Of a stretch of DNA of 64,000 nt, positions 55,766 through 64,000 are shown in pieces. A program made the position numbers and the translations under genes. This DNA is from Tolypothrix sp. NIES-4075 (GTDB lineage Bacteria; Cyanobacteriota; Cyanobacteriia; Cyanobacteriales; Nostocaceae). The notes beneath the pieces are model-generated. The model was not told where the DNA came from and ran no database searches. It saw only the letters and a list, made by a program, of their open reading frames with translations. The DNA is taken from positions 5,857 through 69,856 of the forward strand of contig NZ_BDUC01000007.1 of assembly GCF_002218085.1 (NCBI RefSeq), read 5' to 3'. Positions within the stretch are counted from its first letter, which is position 1; each line of letters opens with the position of its first letter.

Positions 55766-57490
55766 ATGTACAGTACCCAGTTGCAAGAGTATGATGTCGT
55801 TATTATGGGCGCGGGATTTGCAGGTAACTGCCAAGCCCGACACCTCCTGCTCAATATCCCTAATATTAAAATTGCCCTAGTCGATCCGCGATCGGAAGAA
55901 CGGACAGACAAGGACTTAAAACTTGGTGAGTCAACTATCGAAGTCGCTGCTCTTTTCCTTACCAAGGAGTTAGGACTCAGCGAGTACATGATTGAAAATC
56001 ATCCACCCAAGTCTGGGCTAAACTTCCACTGGCCGAAAAACCCAGCTAAAACGGAAACTACTGACGACTACTATCACGTATGGTCTAACCGACAGGTACC
56101 TATTCCCTCTTTTCAGTTTAACCGAGCCAAGCTGGAGCGGGATTTGCTCAAGATGAACAAGAAAATGGGGGTTGCTTTCTACAACGGTCGTGTAGTAGAT
56201 GTAGATTTAACCTCAGGCGACGCGATTAAAACCGTTAAAGTTAAACTAGGCAGCGACGAAATAGAACTTAAGGCTAAACATGTCATCGACGCTGCGGGAC
56301 GTAAATTCATCATTGGACATAAGACCGACAATGTACTCTTCGGTCCAAAAAATCTCTTTGGACTCAACAACGGCTCTGCATGGGTGCGTGTCAAAAACGT
56401 CGATCGTACTATCTTCCATAGCGGTTATGACCCAACAGGTGCTTCGACCAGCCATTACTATGCCACCAATCACTGGTTTGGTCAAGGTCATTGGTTGTGG
56501 ATGATTCCAACTGACAAAAAATCGATGGAATTGTCAATTGGAGTTATGCACCATCATGACGTTATACCTGCTAACCAGATTAATACTCAGAAAAAGTTTT
56601 ACTCCTTCTTAAAAGCTAACCACAACATTCTCTATAAAATCGTCAGCAGTAGTGATAACGTTGACTTCCACTACTTGCCGAGAACTGCACATACCAGTAA
56701 GGTGATGTTTTCCCCAGATAACTGGTATGTGATTGGAGATGCAGCTTACATCTTTGACGCTTTCTATTCCTATGGAACAACGACTGTTGCCTTTGCGATT
56801 GAAAGTGTAACTGAAATTATTCGTGCCCAATTAGCCGGCGAAGCAGAAGTTGAGAAAAAACGGGCTGCCTACAACGATTTCAACCTTGCCTTAGCACGAA
56901 GTGTCAACTGCCTATACCGCAGTCACTCCAAACAACTTGGTCACGCAAGCGTTATGAGCTGGCGCATCTACTTTGAATATATGTGGTGGTTTGGAGTACA
57001 GGTGCCAATGTACATAGGCAAATGGCATTTAGATTTAACGTTTATCCCTATATACTTGAAGACCCTAAATAGCAATACAGATGGACTATTCGCTGAATTG
57101 TACGAACAGTTTAACCAGCTAGTTGAGCGGGGCGCAAACATCGGGCTTATGGATTGCTACCGGGCGGATCAGCTAATTGGAGGCTACCATACGTTGAAGC
57201 ACTTTGATAACTTTTTGGAAAACACCAAATTTGAACCAAGGCGGTGTAATGTCTTTGCAGGCTTGAAACACACCTGCTTCTACGTTGCCCTGTGGTATGT
57301 TATGTTCCAGTGGAAAGGTTTTGGTCTGGCTGGAGTACTAGCTCCACGACACCTTTACCACTTTTTCCGACTACTGGCTTTATCGAGCCAAGGTGCAGTG
57401 GGGGAACTAGTCTATCGCTACAAGACCAAAGGTCTTCCGAACAACAGTCAAGTTGAGAAGATGCGACAAGAGTTTAAGAGCTATAAATAA
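55766..57490 (+). CDS. Flavin-dependent halogenase-like FAD protein (copy 2), 3' end cut by IS
   Basis: 574 residues, closely similar to the copy before the PKS over the whole length, with the same FAD (GAGFAG), WLWMIP and GDAAYIFDAFYSYG motifs and the KSGLNFHW lysine. The last native codon pair is SYK; the next codon, TAT, is cut by an IS630 inserted at TA, and TAA arises at the junction. The lost tail (YQAELHPWVQGGDEL) is found just after the IS at 58614. The missing 17 or more residues are C-terminal to all motifs, so activity may survive. It starts 87 bp after the PKS stop, probably cotranscribed. Confidence 0.8.
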   Translation: MYSTQLQEYDVVIMGAGFAGNCQARHLLLNIPNIKIALVDPRSEERTDKDLKLGESTIEVAALFLTKELGLSEYMIENHPPKSGLNFHWPKNPAKTETTDDYYHVWSNRQVPIPSFQFNRAKLERDLLKMNKKMGVAFYNGRVVDVDLTSGDAIKTVKVKLGSDEIELKAKHVIDAAGRKFIIGHKTDNVLFGPKNLFGLNNGSAWVRVKNVDRTIFHSGYDPTGASTSHYYATNHWFGQGHWLWMIPTDKKSMELSIGVMHHHDVIPANQINTQKKFYSFLKANHNILYKIVSSSDNVDFHYLPRTAHTSKVMFSPDNWYVIGDAAYIFDAFYSYGTTTVAFAIESVTEIIRAQLAGEAEVEKKRAAYNDFNLALARSVNCLYRSHSKQLGHASVMSWRIYFEYMWWFGVQVPMYIGKWHLDLTFIPIYLKTLNSNTDGLFAELYEQFNQLVERGANIGLMDCYRADQLIGGYHTLKHFDNFLENTKFEPRRCNVFAGLKHTCFYVALWYVMFQWKGFGLAGVLAPRHLYHFFRLLALSSQGAVGELVYRYKTKGLPNNSQVEKMRQEFKSYK

Positions 57491-58613
57491 GTAGGTGGTT
57501 ACAATTAAATATAAGATAGAGAAAGTCTAAAAAACGGGTGCTACGAGATGTCTGCTCCATTGCGGGTTACATTAACAGATTTAGAAGATTTGACGCTTTT
57601 CGAGTTGCGGGAAGCGACAACAGTTCCTAAACGGACACGCGATCGCGCCCACATAATTAGATTAAATGCCCAAGGATGGAATGTACCAGCGATCGCTAAA
57701 ATTTTTGAGTGTCACGAACATACGGTACGAGCAACACTGCGGCGTTGGGAAAATAGGGGTTTGGGAGGATTGTGGGAAACTTCAGGACGGGGAGCAAAGA
57801 GCAAATGGCAAGAGGCAGATTTAGCATATTTAGAGGATTGTTTAGAGCTAGAACCTCGTACTTATAATAGTTTGCAGTTATCAGAAAAATTGGCCCAACA
57901 TAGGAATGTACAACTGAGTCCGTCTCGTCTGCGACGTTTGCTCAAAAAAAAAGGTGGAAATGGAAACGCACCCGGCATACTCATAAAGGAAAACAAGACC
58001 CAGAAAAAAGACGAATTAAGCAAGCAGACCTAGATACCCTAAAACAAGCGGCAGTAGACGGTTATATCGAACTCAAGTATCTTGATGAGTCTGGGTGTTG
58101 TCGTTGGAGTCCAGTTAGCTACAGTTACAGTCGTATCGGTAGCCAAAAACAAATGGCACAAGTTGGTAGCCGTGGTGGTCGCATTAGTATTTTGGGTTTA
58201 TGGCAACCCCAAGTCAGTTTTGAGTATGCCTTGGTTCAAGGTGGGTTCAAAACAAAACGCTACATCGAGGTTATGGATTGGGTCGCAGCTAAGGCAGAAA
58301 ACACTTTAGCTGAAACTGGTTGTATCACTGTCATTGTTCATGACAATGGCTCCCTGCATACCAGTAATTTAGCAAAACAACGATGGCAAGAATGGCAGGA
58401 AAAAGGACTGTTTATTTTCTTCTTACCACCCTATTGTTCCGAGATGAATCGGATCGAGGAAGAGTGGCATCAACTAAAAACTCATGAAATTGCTGGACAA
58501 ATGTTTGACAATAACTACGATTTAGCTATGACAATTATTGATGGGATGGAAGCTCGAAGCATAAAGGGTGAATATGCCCTTGAGCGTCTTATATTTAATT
58601 GTGCCTAGCTACT
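57490..58613 (+). mobile_element. IS630-family element at the halogenase 3' end
   Basis: About 1124 bp, flanked by TA. Inverted ends AGTAGGTGGTTACAATTAAA and (reverse complement) AGTAGCTAGGCACAATTAAA, continuing ATATAAG. Joining the flanks restores the halogenase reading frame (AGC TAT AAA TAT CAA GCT), which proves a simple insertion. Confidence 0.9.
57548..58608 (+). CDS. IS630 transposase with A9 frameshift
   Basis: ORF A (161 aa) carries the helix-turn-helix part: TVPKRTRDRAHIIRLNAQGW and HEHTVRATLRRWENRGLGG. At CTCAAAAAAAAAGG (about 57942-57955) a -1 shift gives KRWKWKRTRHTHKGKQDPEK and then the DDE part: LKYLDESGCC (Asp), VIVHDNGSLHTS (Asp) and SEMNRIEEEWHQLKTH (Glu). Only this one shift is needed, at a proper slippery run, so the element may be active. 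Confidence 0.85.
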
Positions 58614-58743
58614 TATCAAGCTGAGTTGCACCCTTGGGTTCAGGGTGGAGATGAGCTATCAGTACAAGACCAGTCTTCCCAACAACAGTTAGATCGCGAA
58701 GATGCGCCAAAACCTCAAGAGCTATCAATATCAAGCTAGGTAG
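58614..58743 (+). pseudogene. Detached 3' tail of halogenase copy 2 plus duplicated tail
   Basis: The frame continuing copy 2 reads YQAELHPWVQGGDELSVQDQ and on to a TAG at 58737. In another frame the same DNA reads MSYQYKTSLPNNS, stop, IAKMRQNLKSYQYQAR, which is a degraded second version of the halogenase C-terminus (compare YRYKTKGLPNNSQ...KMRQEFKSYK). So the original 3' end contained a partial duplication. Confidence 0.65.
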
Positions 58744-59315
58744 TAGCCTTGGAAGGGTGTAAAGTACTGTAACTGTTTTGAAAAAAAAGTAAAACTGACC
58801 TTAGCTACTGACATAACGTATCATGACATTAATGGTTAAACTCAACACCAAGTATGGCATTGTCTATACAAGTATGACGAACTAATGTAAATTTTAAATC
58901 ATGCATTGAAGTGATGCTTATAGCAAGGAAAACGCCAGAATGTCAAAAAGAACGTCATCAATAAAGTCCAAAATTACCGCATTAACCCTTGCTTATTGAC
59001 AATACTTTCGGCATAGGCGTAGTCCGTCGTAGACCCTTGGTAAATGACTCAAGCGATAAACTCTTATTCTTTCGTTGATTCATTAATCAATCTTTTTGTC
59101 AAGACTAATTTAGATGCGTTTACCCTGATGCTTATAGGACTTGCACCTTTAAAAGAAACACACGGACTTGCATTTCTTCGGTACAGAAGACTCAGAAAGC
59201 AGTTACCTTAAAAGATAAAGATTTCTGACTGTATTTAGCATCTTTGTTGTGATCTAATCTATTTTCAGACCACTGCTTGCAATCAAATAGAGATTCGTTG
59301 TTGAGGATAATAGTT
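58744..59315. other. Intergenic, 572 bp
   Basis: AT-rich, no gene. Contains a short GGCATAGGCGTAGTCCGTCG repeat word at about 59010. Probable promoter region of the PEP-CTERM gene near its right end. Confidence 0.35.
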
Positions 59316-60251
59316 ATGGTTTTCAGTTTTCTTCTTAGTCCGCTCCTTGGCTTTCAGATTTTGCCGCCCCCACCAAACGATTATTCGCATAGAGTTGATT
59401 TTTCTGGCTCTATTTTAAATAATCAGGGGCTTGTTGCTTATCAGGGCTTAGATCCCTCTGCCGTAAATTTTGGTCATTCCGGAGGTGCCAAAAATGCTGT
59501 AAATATAGGCTCTCCCTACTATGTAACTGGTCGAGAGGGAAGTCCGGAAATACCTTCACCCGGTGCTACTAGATCGGCGAATGTGACTGGACTTGAAAAT
59601 TTTCCGATCCTTAGTAACTACCTGGAGAATAACAACATTTCCCTAAATAGTATTGGTTTTGGTCTCAATCAGAAAGAAGGTCGCAGTTTTGAGGAAACTT
59701 GGAATTTAGGTAATAATATTTTGGGTGAAGATTGGTATGCTAGTCCAGATTCAACTATTGAGGAAAATATTTATAAAGCAAATCCTGATGACGTAGAATG
59801 GGGGCTTTATTACAACAAAACCAAAATCGTTGATTTTGGTTATACTGATATCTACGTAGCTGTTGACTTCGGTCCTACAACGTCTTTTTTGGATGATACT
59901 AGTTTTAACTTTACTAACCCAGTTTCAGCAACAAAGTCGGCTGGTTTAGACCAATTACAAGGGGGGTTAGCCGATGCTTTTTTGCAAGATGTTAATGATG
60001 CTGGTGGAAAGGTTAGAGTATCATCTAGCGCCCCTGTCACTTTGGAAACAGTTAGACTAGCAACTAGCGATAAATACACAATGCGAGTTTTTTCATTTGC
60101 GGGATCTATTCAAGCAGTTAAAGCAGTACCTGAACCATCTTCGCAATTAGGAATTTTCGCTTTTGGGGTTTTAGGTGTCGGTTTTTGGCTCAGAAAAAAA
60201 CACAAAATAGCCAGTTGCAAAAAGAGATTTGATCACAATCAGTGCCGATGA
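59316..60251 (+). CDS. PEP-CTERM sorting-domain exported protein
   Basis: 311 residues from ATG 59316, chosen over the TTG at 59277 because GAGGA lies nine bases upstream and a hydrophobic signal begins (MVFSFLLSPLLGFQILPPPP). It is a secreted protein of unknown function rich in Asn, Gly and Ser, with an XDP-type C-terminus VPEPSSQLGIFAFGVLGVGF then WLRKK, the PEP-CTERM signal for exosortase processing. A 14-residue tail follows the basic stop, KIASCKKRFDHNQCR. Confidence 0.85.
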   Translation: MVFSFLLSPLLGFQILPPPPNDYSHRVDFSGSILNNQGLVAYQGLDPSAVNFGHSGGAKNAVNIGSPYYVTGREGSPEIPSPGATRSANVTGLENFPILSNYLENNNISLNSIGFGLNQKEGRSFEETWNLGNNILGEDWYASPDSTIEENIYKANPDDVEWGLYYNKTKIVDFGYTDIYVAVDFGPTTSFLDDTSFNFTNPVSATKSAGLDQLQGGLADAFLQDVNDAGGKVRVSSSAPVTLETVRLATSDKYTMRVFSFAGSIQAVKAVPEPSSQLGIFAFGVLGVGFWLRKKHKIASCKKRFDHNQCR

Positions 60252-60326
60252 GAAGACTCACTCTTAAAAACTAAGGTGCTGATAGCCATTGCTTTAGTAA
60301 TCGCTAGCGGTCATCAGGAAGAGCCA

Positions 60327-60538
60327 TTTCAGAAGGCACTTATGCTGGAGGCAGAGGGCACTTATAAACCCACCCTTTAAAGGGTGAGATTAAAACAAGG
60401 ACGTTTTATACCGTCCGTGCAAGCCATCTTGTGTATAATTATTTATTTTTACTGAAGCTCTAAACTCACAAAGTAAGTTTTCATTATACTTTCTTACCTT
60501 CAGCATAGCTGCCCTCTGCCCTCTGCCTTTCTTTGTAA
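60327..60538. repeat. About 213-bp interspersed repeat, copy 2
   Basis: Direct match to 21435-21648. Confidence 0.85.
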
Positions 60539-61060
60539 GAAAATAGGTCAGACCCCCATTGACTAGCAGCATTAGGTAAGTGACTAAGCAACGCCAGGAC
60601 TCTAGTTTTGGGCTTCCGTTGCTCGTAGTTGTATAAACCAGCGATGAGATTAAACCTCACTCCTTACCTTTTTCGACGATTTCGGGAACTGTAAGACAAA
60701 TGGCATGAACCTATCCCACTAATAATATTTTTGCTACAAAGCTTAAGCTTCTTGAGAACTGAAAACGGAAAATTAAGGTTTTCAAGGACATTTTATAGAA
60801 ATAAGTAAGGATTTTTAGAATAGTAGGATAGGTTCAAACGTTTTCGCACCTTCGATGATGATCGCAACGGCTTTATTGAGCAAAGCGACTTCGAGGTGTC
60901 AGTTGCGCGTCTAGGTGATGATGCAGGCGATCGCTAAAACATCCGAGGCTAGTAACCCATGTCTTACTACTGGTACAATCTAGCCAATAAATCAGAATTC
61001 TTGAAGTTCTAGAACTCCAGTCAACTTCCATAACCATACAGAATAATCAGGATCGCCACC
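60539..61060. other. Intergenic with EF-hand remnant
   Basis: Apart from the EF-hand remnant at 60835-60938 no gene is visible. The region just before 61061 should hold the promoter of the iron-sulfur membrane protein. Confidence 0.35.
60835..60938 (+). pseudogene. EF-hand protein remnant
   Basis: A frame without a start reads DRFKRFRTFDDDRNGFIEQS, DFEVSVARLGDDAGDR and stop. FDDDRNGFIEQSDFE is a complete EF-hand loop. The text stops at a HIP1 site. It is the N-terminal hand of a calerythrin-like protein. Confidence 0.6.
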
Positions 61061-62418
61061 ATGTTTCATCAAGTTGCGGAAAAACAAATGCATTTTGTTA
61101 GATGGCTGCTTGTTATTGGTTGGATTTTACTTATTTTATCGTTATTTTACGACCCAATTTCGCCATATCTTACGCAGCCTACTACTGAGTGGAGTATTTT
61201 CCGTCTCAATCCGAATCTTTTAGACCCGACAAAATGCCAAGAGGTTGTCACAGTCCAAGGAAAGTGTGTTGATGTCAAACCTTTTGCATTAGGAGCCAAA
61301 ATCTTTTGGGGAATTGTAGTTCCTTGTGGAGTATTGATTATCTTTGTTTTAGGACATGAAACATGGCGGCGGATTTGTCCGTTATCTTTTCTATCACAAA
61401 TTCCGAGAGCGTTAGGTAAGCAACGTCAACGCAAAATCATTAATCCTCGCACAGGAGCAGTGCGCTATGAACTAGCTAAAATAGCAAAGGATTCTTGGCT
61501 TGGTCGCAATCATTTATACTTCCAATTTGGGTTTCTTTGCATCGGTCTTTGCTTGAGAATTTTATTTATCAATGCCGATCGCCTATTTTTAGGGTCTTTT
61601 ATTATTCTGACAATTTTATCAGCAATATTGGTAAATTATCTGTTTGCTGGTAAAACTTGGTGTCAATATTTTTGTCCTATGGCTCCCGTGCAGATGGTCT
61701 ATAACGGGCCAAGGGGATTGTTAGGAAGTGAGGCTCACCAAGGTCAAAAACAGATTATTACTCAGTCTATGTGTCGGACATCAGATAAAGATGGTAATGA
61801 AAAAAGCGCCTGTGTTAGCTGCCAATCTCCTTGTATGGACATTGATGCAGAACGGTCTTACTGGGAAATTTTTAACAAGCCAGGTCGGAGAATAGTTCAA
61901 TACGGCTATGTGGGACTAGTCATCGGTTTTTATATTTACTATTTTTTGTATTCTGGCACTCTTGATTACTACTATTCGGGAATTTGGAGTCATGAAGAAA
62001 ATCAGTTAGCAACTCTTTTAAATCCTGGATTTTATATTTTTGGTAAGCCGATTCCGATTCCGAAATTAGTTGCAGTTCCTTTTACTATTGGGGCTTTTGT
62101 TGCAGCCAGTTACTTCTTATTGTCGAGGGTAGAAAAAGAATACAAAGCTTATTGTCAACGGATTAATAAACCTCTCAGTAAACAACAGGTACAACACAAT
62201 ATTTTTGCAATTTCTACCTTTGTAGTTTTAAATTGTTATTTCTTATTTGCTGGCCGTCCCATACTCAAACAACTACCAAATCTCATAGAGCTAGGATTTA
62301 ACGCTTTAGTCATTCTCGTCAGTACATTGTGGCTGTACAGGACACTCAGCCGCAGTGCGGAAACTTATTCGCGGGAAAGTCTTGCAGAAAGTCTGCGTCG
62401 TCAGTTGGCTAAATTAAC

Positions 62419-63149
62419 GGCGTTGCATAATTGCGGGATGAATTAGGCTGAGATGGGCACAACCCCGTTCTTAAGGTAGTGCAGTAACAATTTAATAGAC
62501 AGACTCAGCATTTCTTTGGATTTAGAATAACAAAGTGTGCGACGATGTAGCCGTGCTAAATAATGTCTTAATCTTGTATTTTCTCCCTCAATTCGTGTCA
62601 TGTAAGTTTTCTTGACTAAATGGTCGCAATCATCAATAAAACAAGGATACACGGGATATCCATCAGTTACATACAAAAAACATTTCCAACACTTAATAAT
62701 CTTCCACAAACGTTTAAATGTCTTGGCACTACGGTCTCCTAAAACCCAAGCTAGAATACCTGGCTTTCCTTTGTTGGCGGCTGTCCACAACCAAATTTTG
62801 TTTTTTTTTACCGACAAACGTCTCTAATTCATCAACTTGGGCAATTTCAGGGATTTCTGAATATTCTGGGGCATCAGGTAAAGGAGCCGCCACAAGTTTT
62901 ACCCAATTCATCACGGTATTATGGTTCACTCCAGTCTGGCGTTCAATGGCACGAAAACCCATTCCATTGACATACATTTTTAAACATTGCTCTTTAATTT
63001 CATTGGAATATCCTCGTTTTGAATATGATTCAATAAATTGGCGATCGCATGAACGGCAAATGTAGTTTTGTTTACCACGCCGATGACCGTTCTTGCGGAT
63101 ATGGGTAGATGCACAGTTAGGACAGTTCATCCCTTAATTATGCAACGCC
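62419..63149 (-). mobile_element. IS1-family insertion sequence
   Basis: 731 bp with inverted ends GGCGTTGCATAATTGCGGGA and (reverse complement) GGCGTTGCATAATTAAGGGA. 8-bp target duplication AAATTAAC at 62411-62418 and 63150-63157. Confidence 0.95.
62443..63130 (-). CDS. IS1 transposase (InsA/InsB with A9 frameshift)
   Basis: InsA frame (63130-62729): zinc-finger start MNCPNCASTHIRKNGHRRGK and helix-turn-helix GMGFRAIERQTGVNHNTVMN. At the A9 run (62811-62819, complement) a -1 shift enters the InsB frame KKNKIWLWTAANKGKPGILA, WVLGDRSAKTF, VTDGYPVYPCF and EGENTRLRHYLARLHR (DDE domain). Classic IS1 layout; apparently intact. Confidence 0.93.
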
Positions 63150-64000
63150 AAATTAACAGTTGATTTCTCTAAATTCTTAGAGGGTCGGTCAATGGCAGAC
63201 CTGAAACCAGATGAGGTGTATGTTCTTGCTAAAGTACTGCCCAGTTTTAGTAAAGAATCTAGCTTTCAGGTTTATAAAGGATTGCTGCGCGAAGAATTAG
63301 AACAAGGAAATGTAGAGCCGGCAAATAGCTTAGATGAACTCAAACAAATCCGTTTGGAATTAGGACTTAAGGATGAAGAACACTTCGATATATTGACAGA
63401 ATTGGGAGTAGAAAACCCATCTTTATTAGATCCAAATAAACGCAGAAGTCGGGAAAATCAGTTAAGAATTGAAAGCTATCGGCAAGCTTTAGAACTACAA
63501 TTGTTAGATTTGATCGAGATGGGCGTTCCCTTGGGTCAAGCACTCCAGCGCCGAGTCAAGCAAATTCAAGCCCTGAAACAAGAGTATGGCATTACAGCAG
63601 AGGAAGAAGCACAAATTTTATCCCAAATGGTTGATGAAAACAGTGCTATTCTCCGCAAAGCAGAGATACTACTTACACAGTTAAAGGAGCTAACTGTCCG
63701 CTACAAAGCTTTAAGTAATTTTCCAAGTTATCAAGCACCCGTGTTTGTTTTGCTGCGATTAGTCGCTATTGAAAATAAACAACTAATTATCACCAAGCAA
63801 TTATTGAGTATTCTCGAAGTTTTGCAAGATGCGCCGGAAGCTGTGAAAATAGCTAGTGCCATTGGCATACTTGCAGAAAATGTATTGCCAAATATTCTGA
63901 ATGAAGCTAATAATACTTTGCGGTGGCAAGAAAGAATTGCTGAGGAAGCGATCGCACTTCTGCAACCCGATGATTTAGAATTAGCAGCAACCTTTGATAC

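Larger units (their letters stand above)
61061..64000 (+). pseudogene. Membrane-bound 4Fe-4S (NapH/CcoG-like) protein, interrupted by IS1; runs off window
   Basis: The first part (61061-62418) has membrane helices, the first at WLLVIGWILLILSLF. It has cysteine motifs of a polyferredoxin: RRICPLSFLS, KTWCQYFCPMAP, SMCRTSD and CVSCQSPCMD. It is cut after LAKLT by IS1 (62419-63149, 8-bp duplication). It continues in frame after the IS as VDFSKFLEGRSMADLKPDEV, SFSKESSFQVYKGLLREELE, LELGLKDEEHFDILTELGVE and a long helical part open to the window end. The role is unknown; electron transfer across the membrane is likely. Confidence 0.8.

Noticed and set aside
46460..57490. Interpretation of the FAD proteins as geranylgeranyl reductases
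   Set aside because: They share the FAD fold, but the WLWMIP motif and the lysine position fit halogenases better; kept as an alternative only.
61061..62446. Iron-sulfur membrane protein as UnbU of an enediyne cassette
   Set aside because: Tempting because of position, but the cysteine motifs indicate a NapH/CcoG-like polyferredoxin and it lies 3.6 kb away beyond a PEP-CTERM gene; no real evidence links it to the PKS.

Overview
The window comes from a filamentous, probably heterocyst-forming cyanobacterium (Nostocales type). The evidence is the very frequent GCGATCGC (HIP1) palindrome, a DevBCA-type exporter, the aerobic chlorophyll cyclase AcsF, PEP-CTERM proteins, a ScyD/ScyE-like protein, metacaspase and DUF928 genes, group II introns and many MITE-like repeats. 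No rRNA or tRNA was recognised, and the exact genus cannot be read from the sequence.

Layout. 1-4 kb: edge of a decayed TnsA-like (Tn7-type) gene, then an AraC regulator divergent from a quinone-oxidoreductase-like MDR and an aldo/keto reductase. 4-8.5 kb: a frameshifted site-2 protease, a frameshifted glutathione transferase, thioredoxin, repeats and an IS630 scrap. 8.5-11.3 kb: ribbon-helix-helix protein, metacaspase, TPR remnant, DUF928 protein. 11.4-13.3 kb: an IS630 element inside a small conserved gene, beside a WYL remnant. 13.4-19 kb: acsF, remnants of hemF and hemN, an ArsR regulator, a two-repeat CRISPR, and a kinase-WYL gene fused by deletions to a carotenoid-isomerase-like oxidoreductase. 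19-21 kb: VOC protein and glutathionyl-hydroquinone reductase. 21.7-26.3 kb: one group II intron nested inside another. 26.5-33.5 kb: secreted RNase Sa-like protein, EF-hand protein, and a bacteriocin-type export locus (C39-peptidase ABC transporter, HlyD protein, double-glycine precursor). 34-42.4 kb: wrecked IS982, IS605, integrase, dinB and IS1 pieces with a few small genes, a methyltransferase and a ScyD/E-like protein.

42.4-58.7 kb is the most notable part. DevA, DevC and DevB-type genes (minus strand) lie next to a plus-strand cluster: a flavin-dependent-halogenase-like protein, a 2456-residue iterative PKS, and a second halogenase-like paralogue. The PKS reads KS-AT-ACP-KR-DH-PPTase-hotdog-hotdog. 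Its KS and C-terminal thioesterase resemble the enediyne PKS/TE family, but here the thioesterase is fused to the synthase. An IS630 copy has clipped the 3' end of the second halogenase gene. 58.7-64 kb: a PEP-CTERM protein, an EF-hand remnant, and a membrane iron-sulfur protein interrupted by an IS1 with an 8-bp target duplication; that gene runs off the window.

Across the window many accessory genes carry single-base frameshifts, while the PKS, halogenase and Dev genes (more than 14 kb of coding sequence) are open. This suggests selection on the metabolite cluster in a genome region under heavy decay, although draft-sequence indels cannot be excluded for individual frameshifts.
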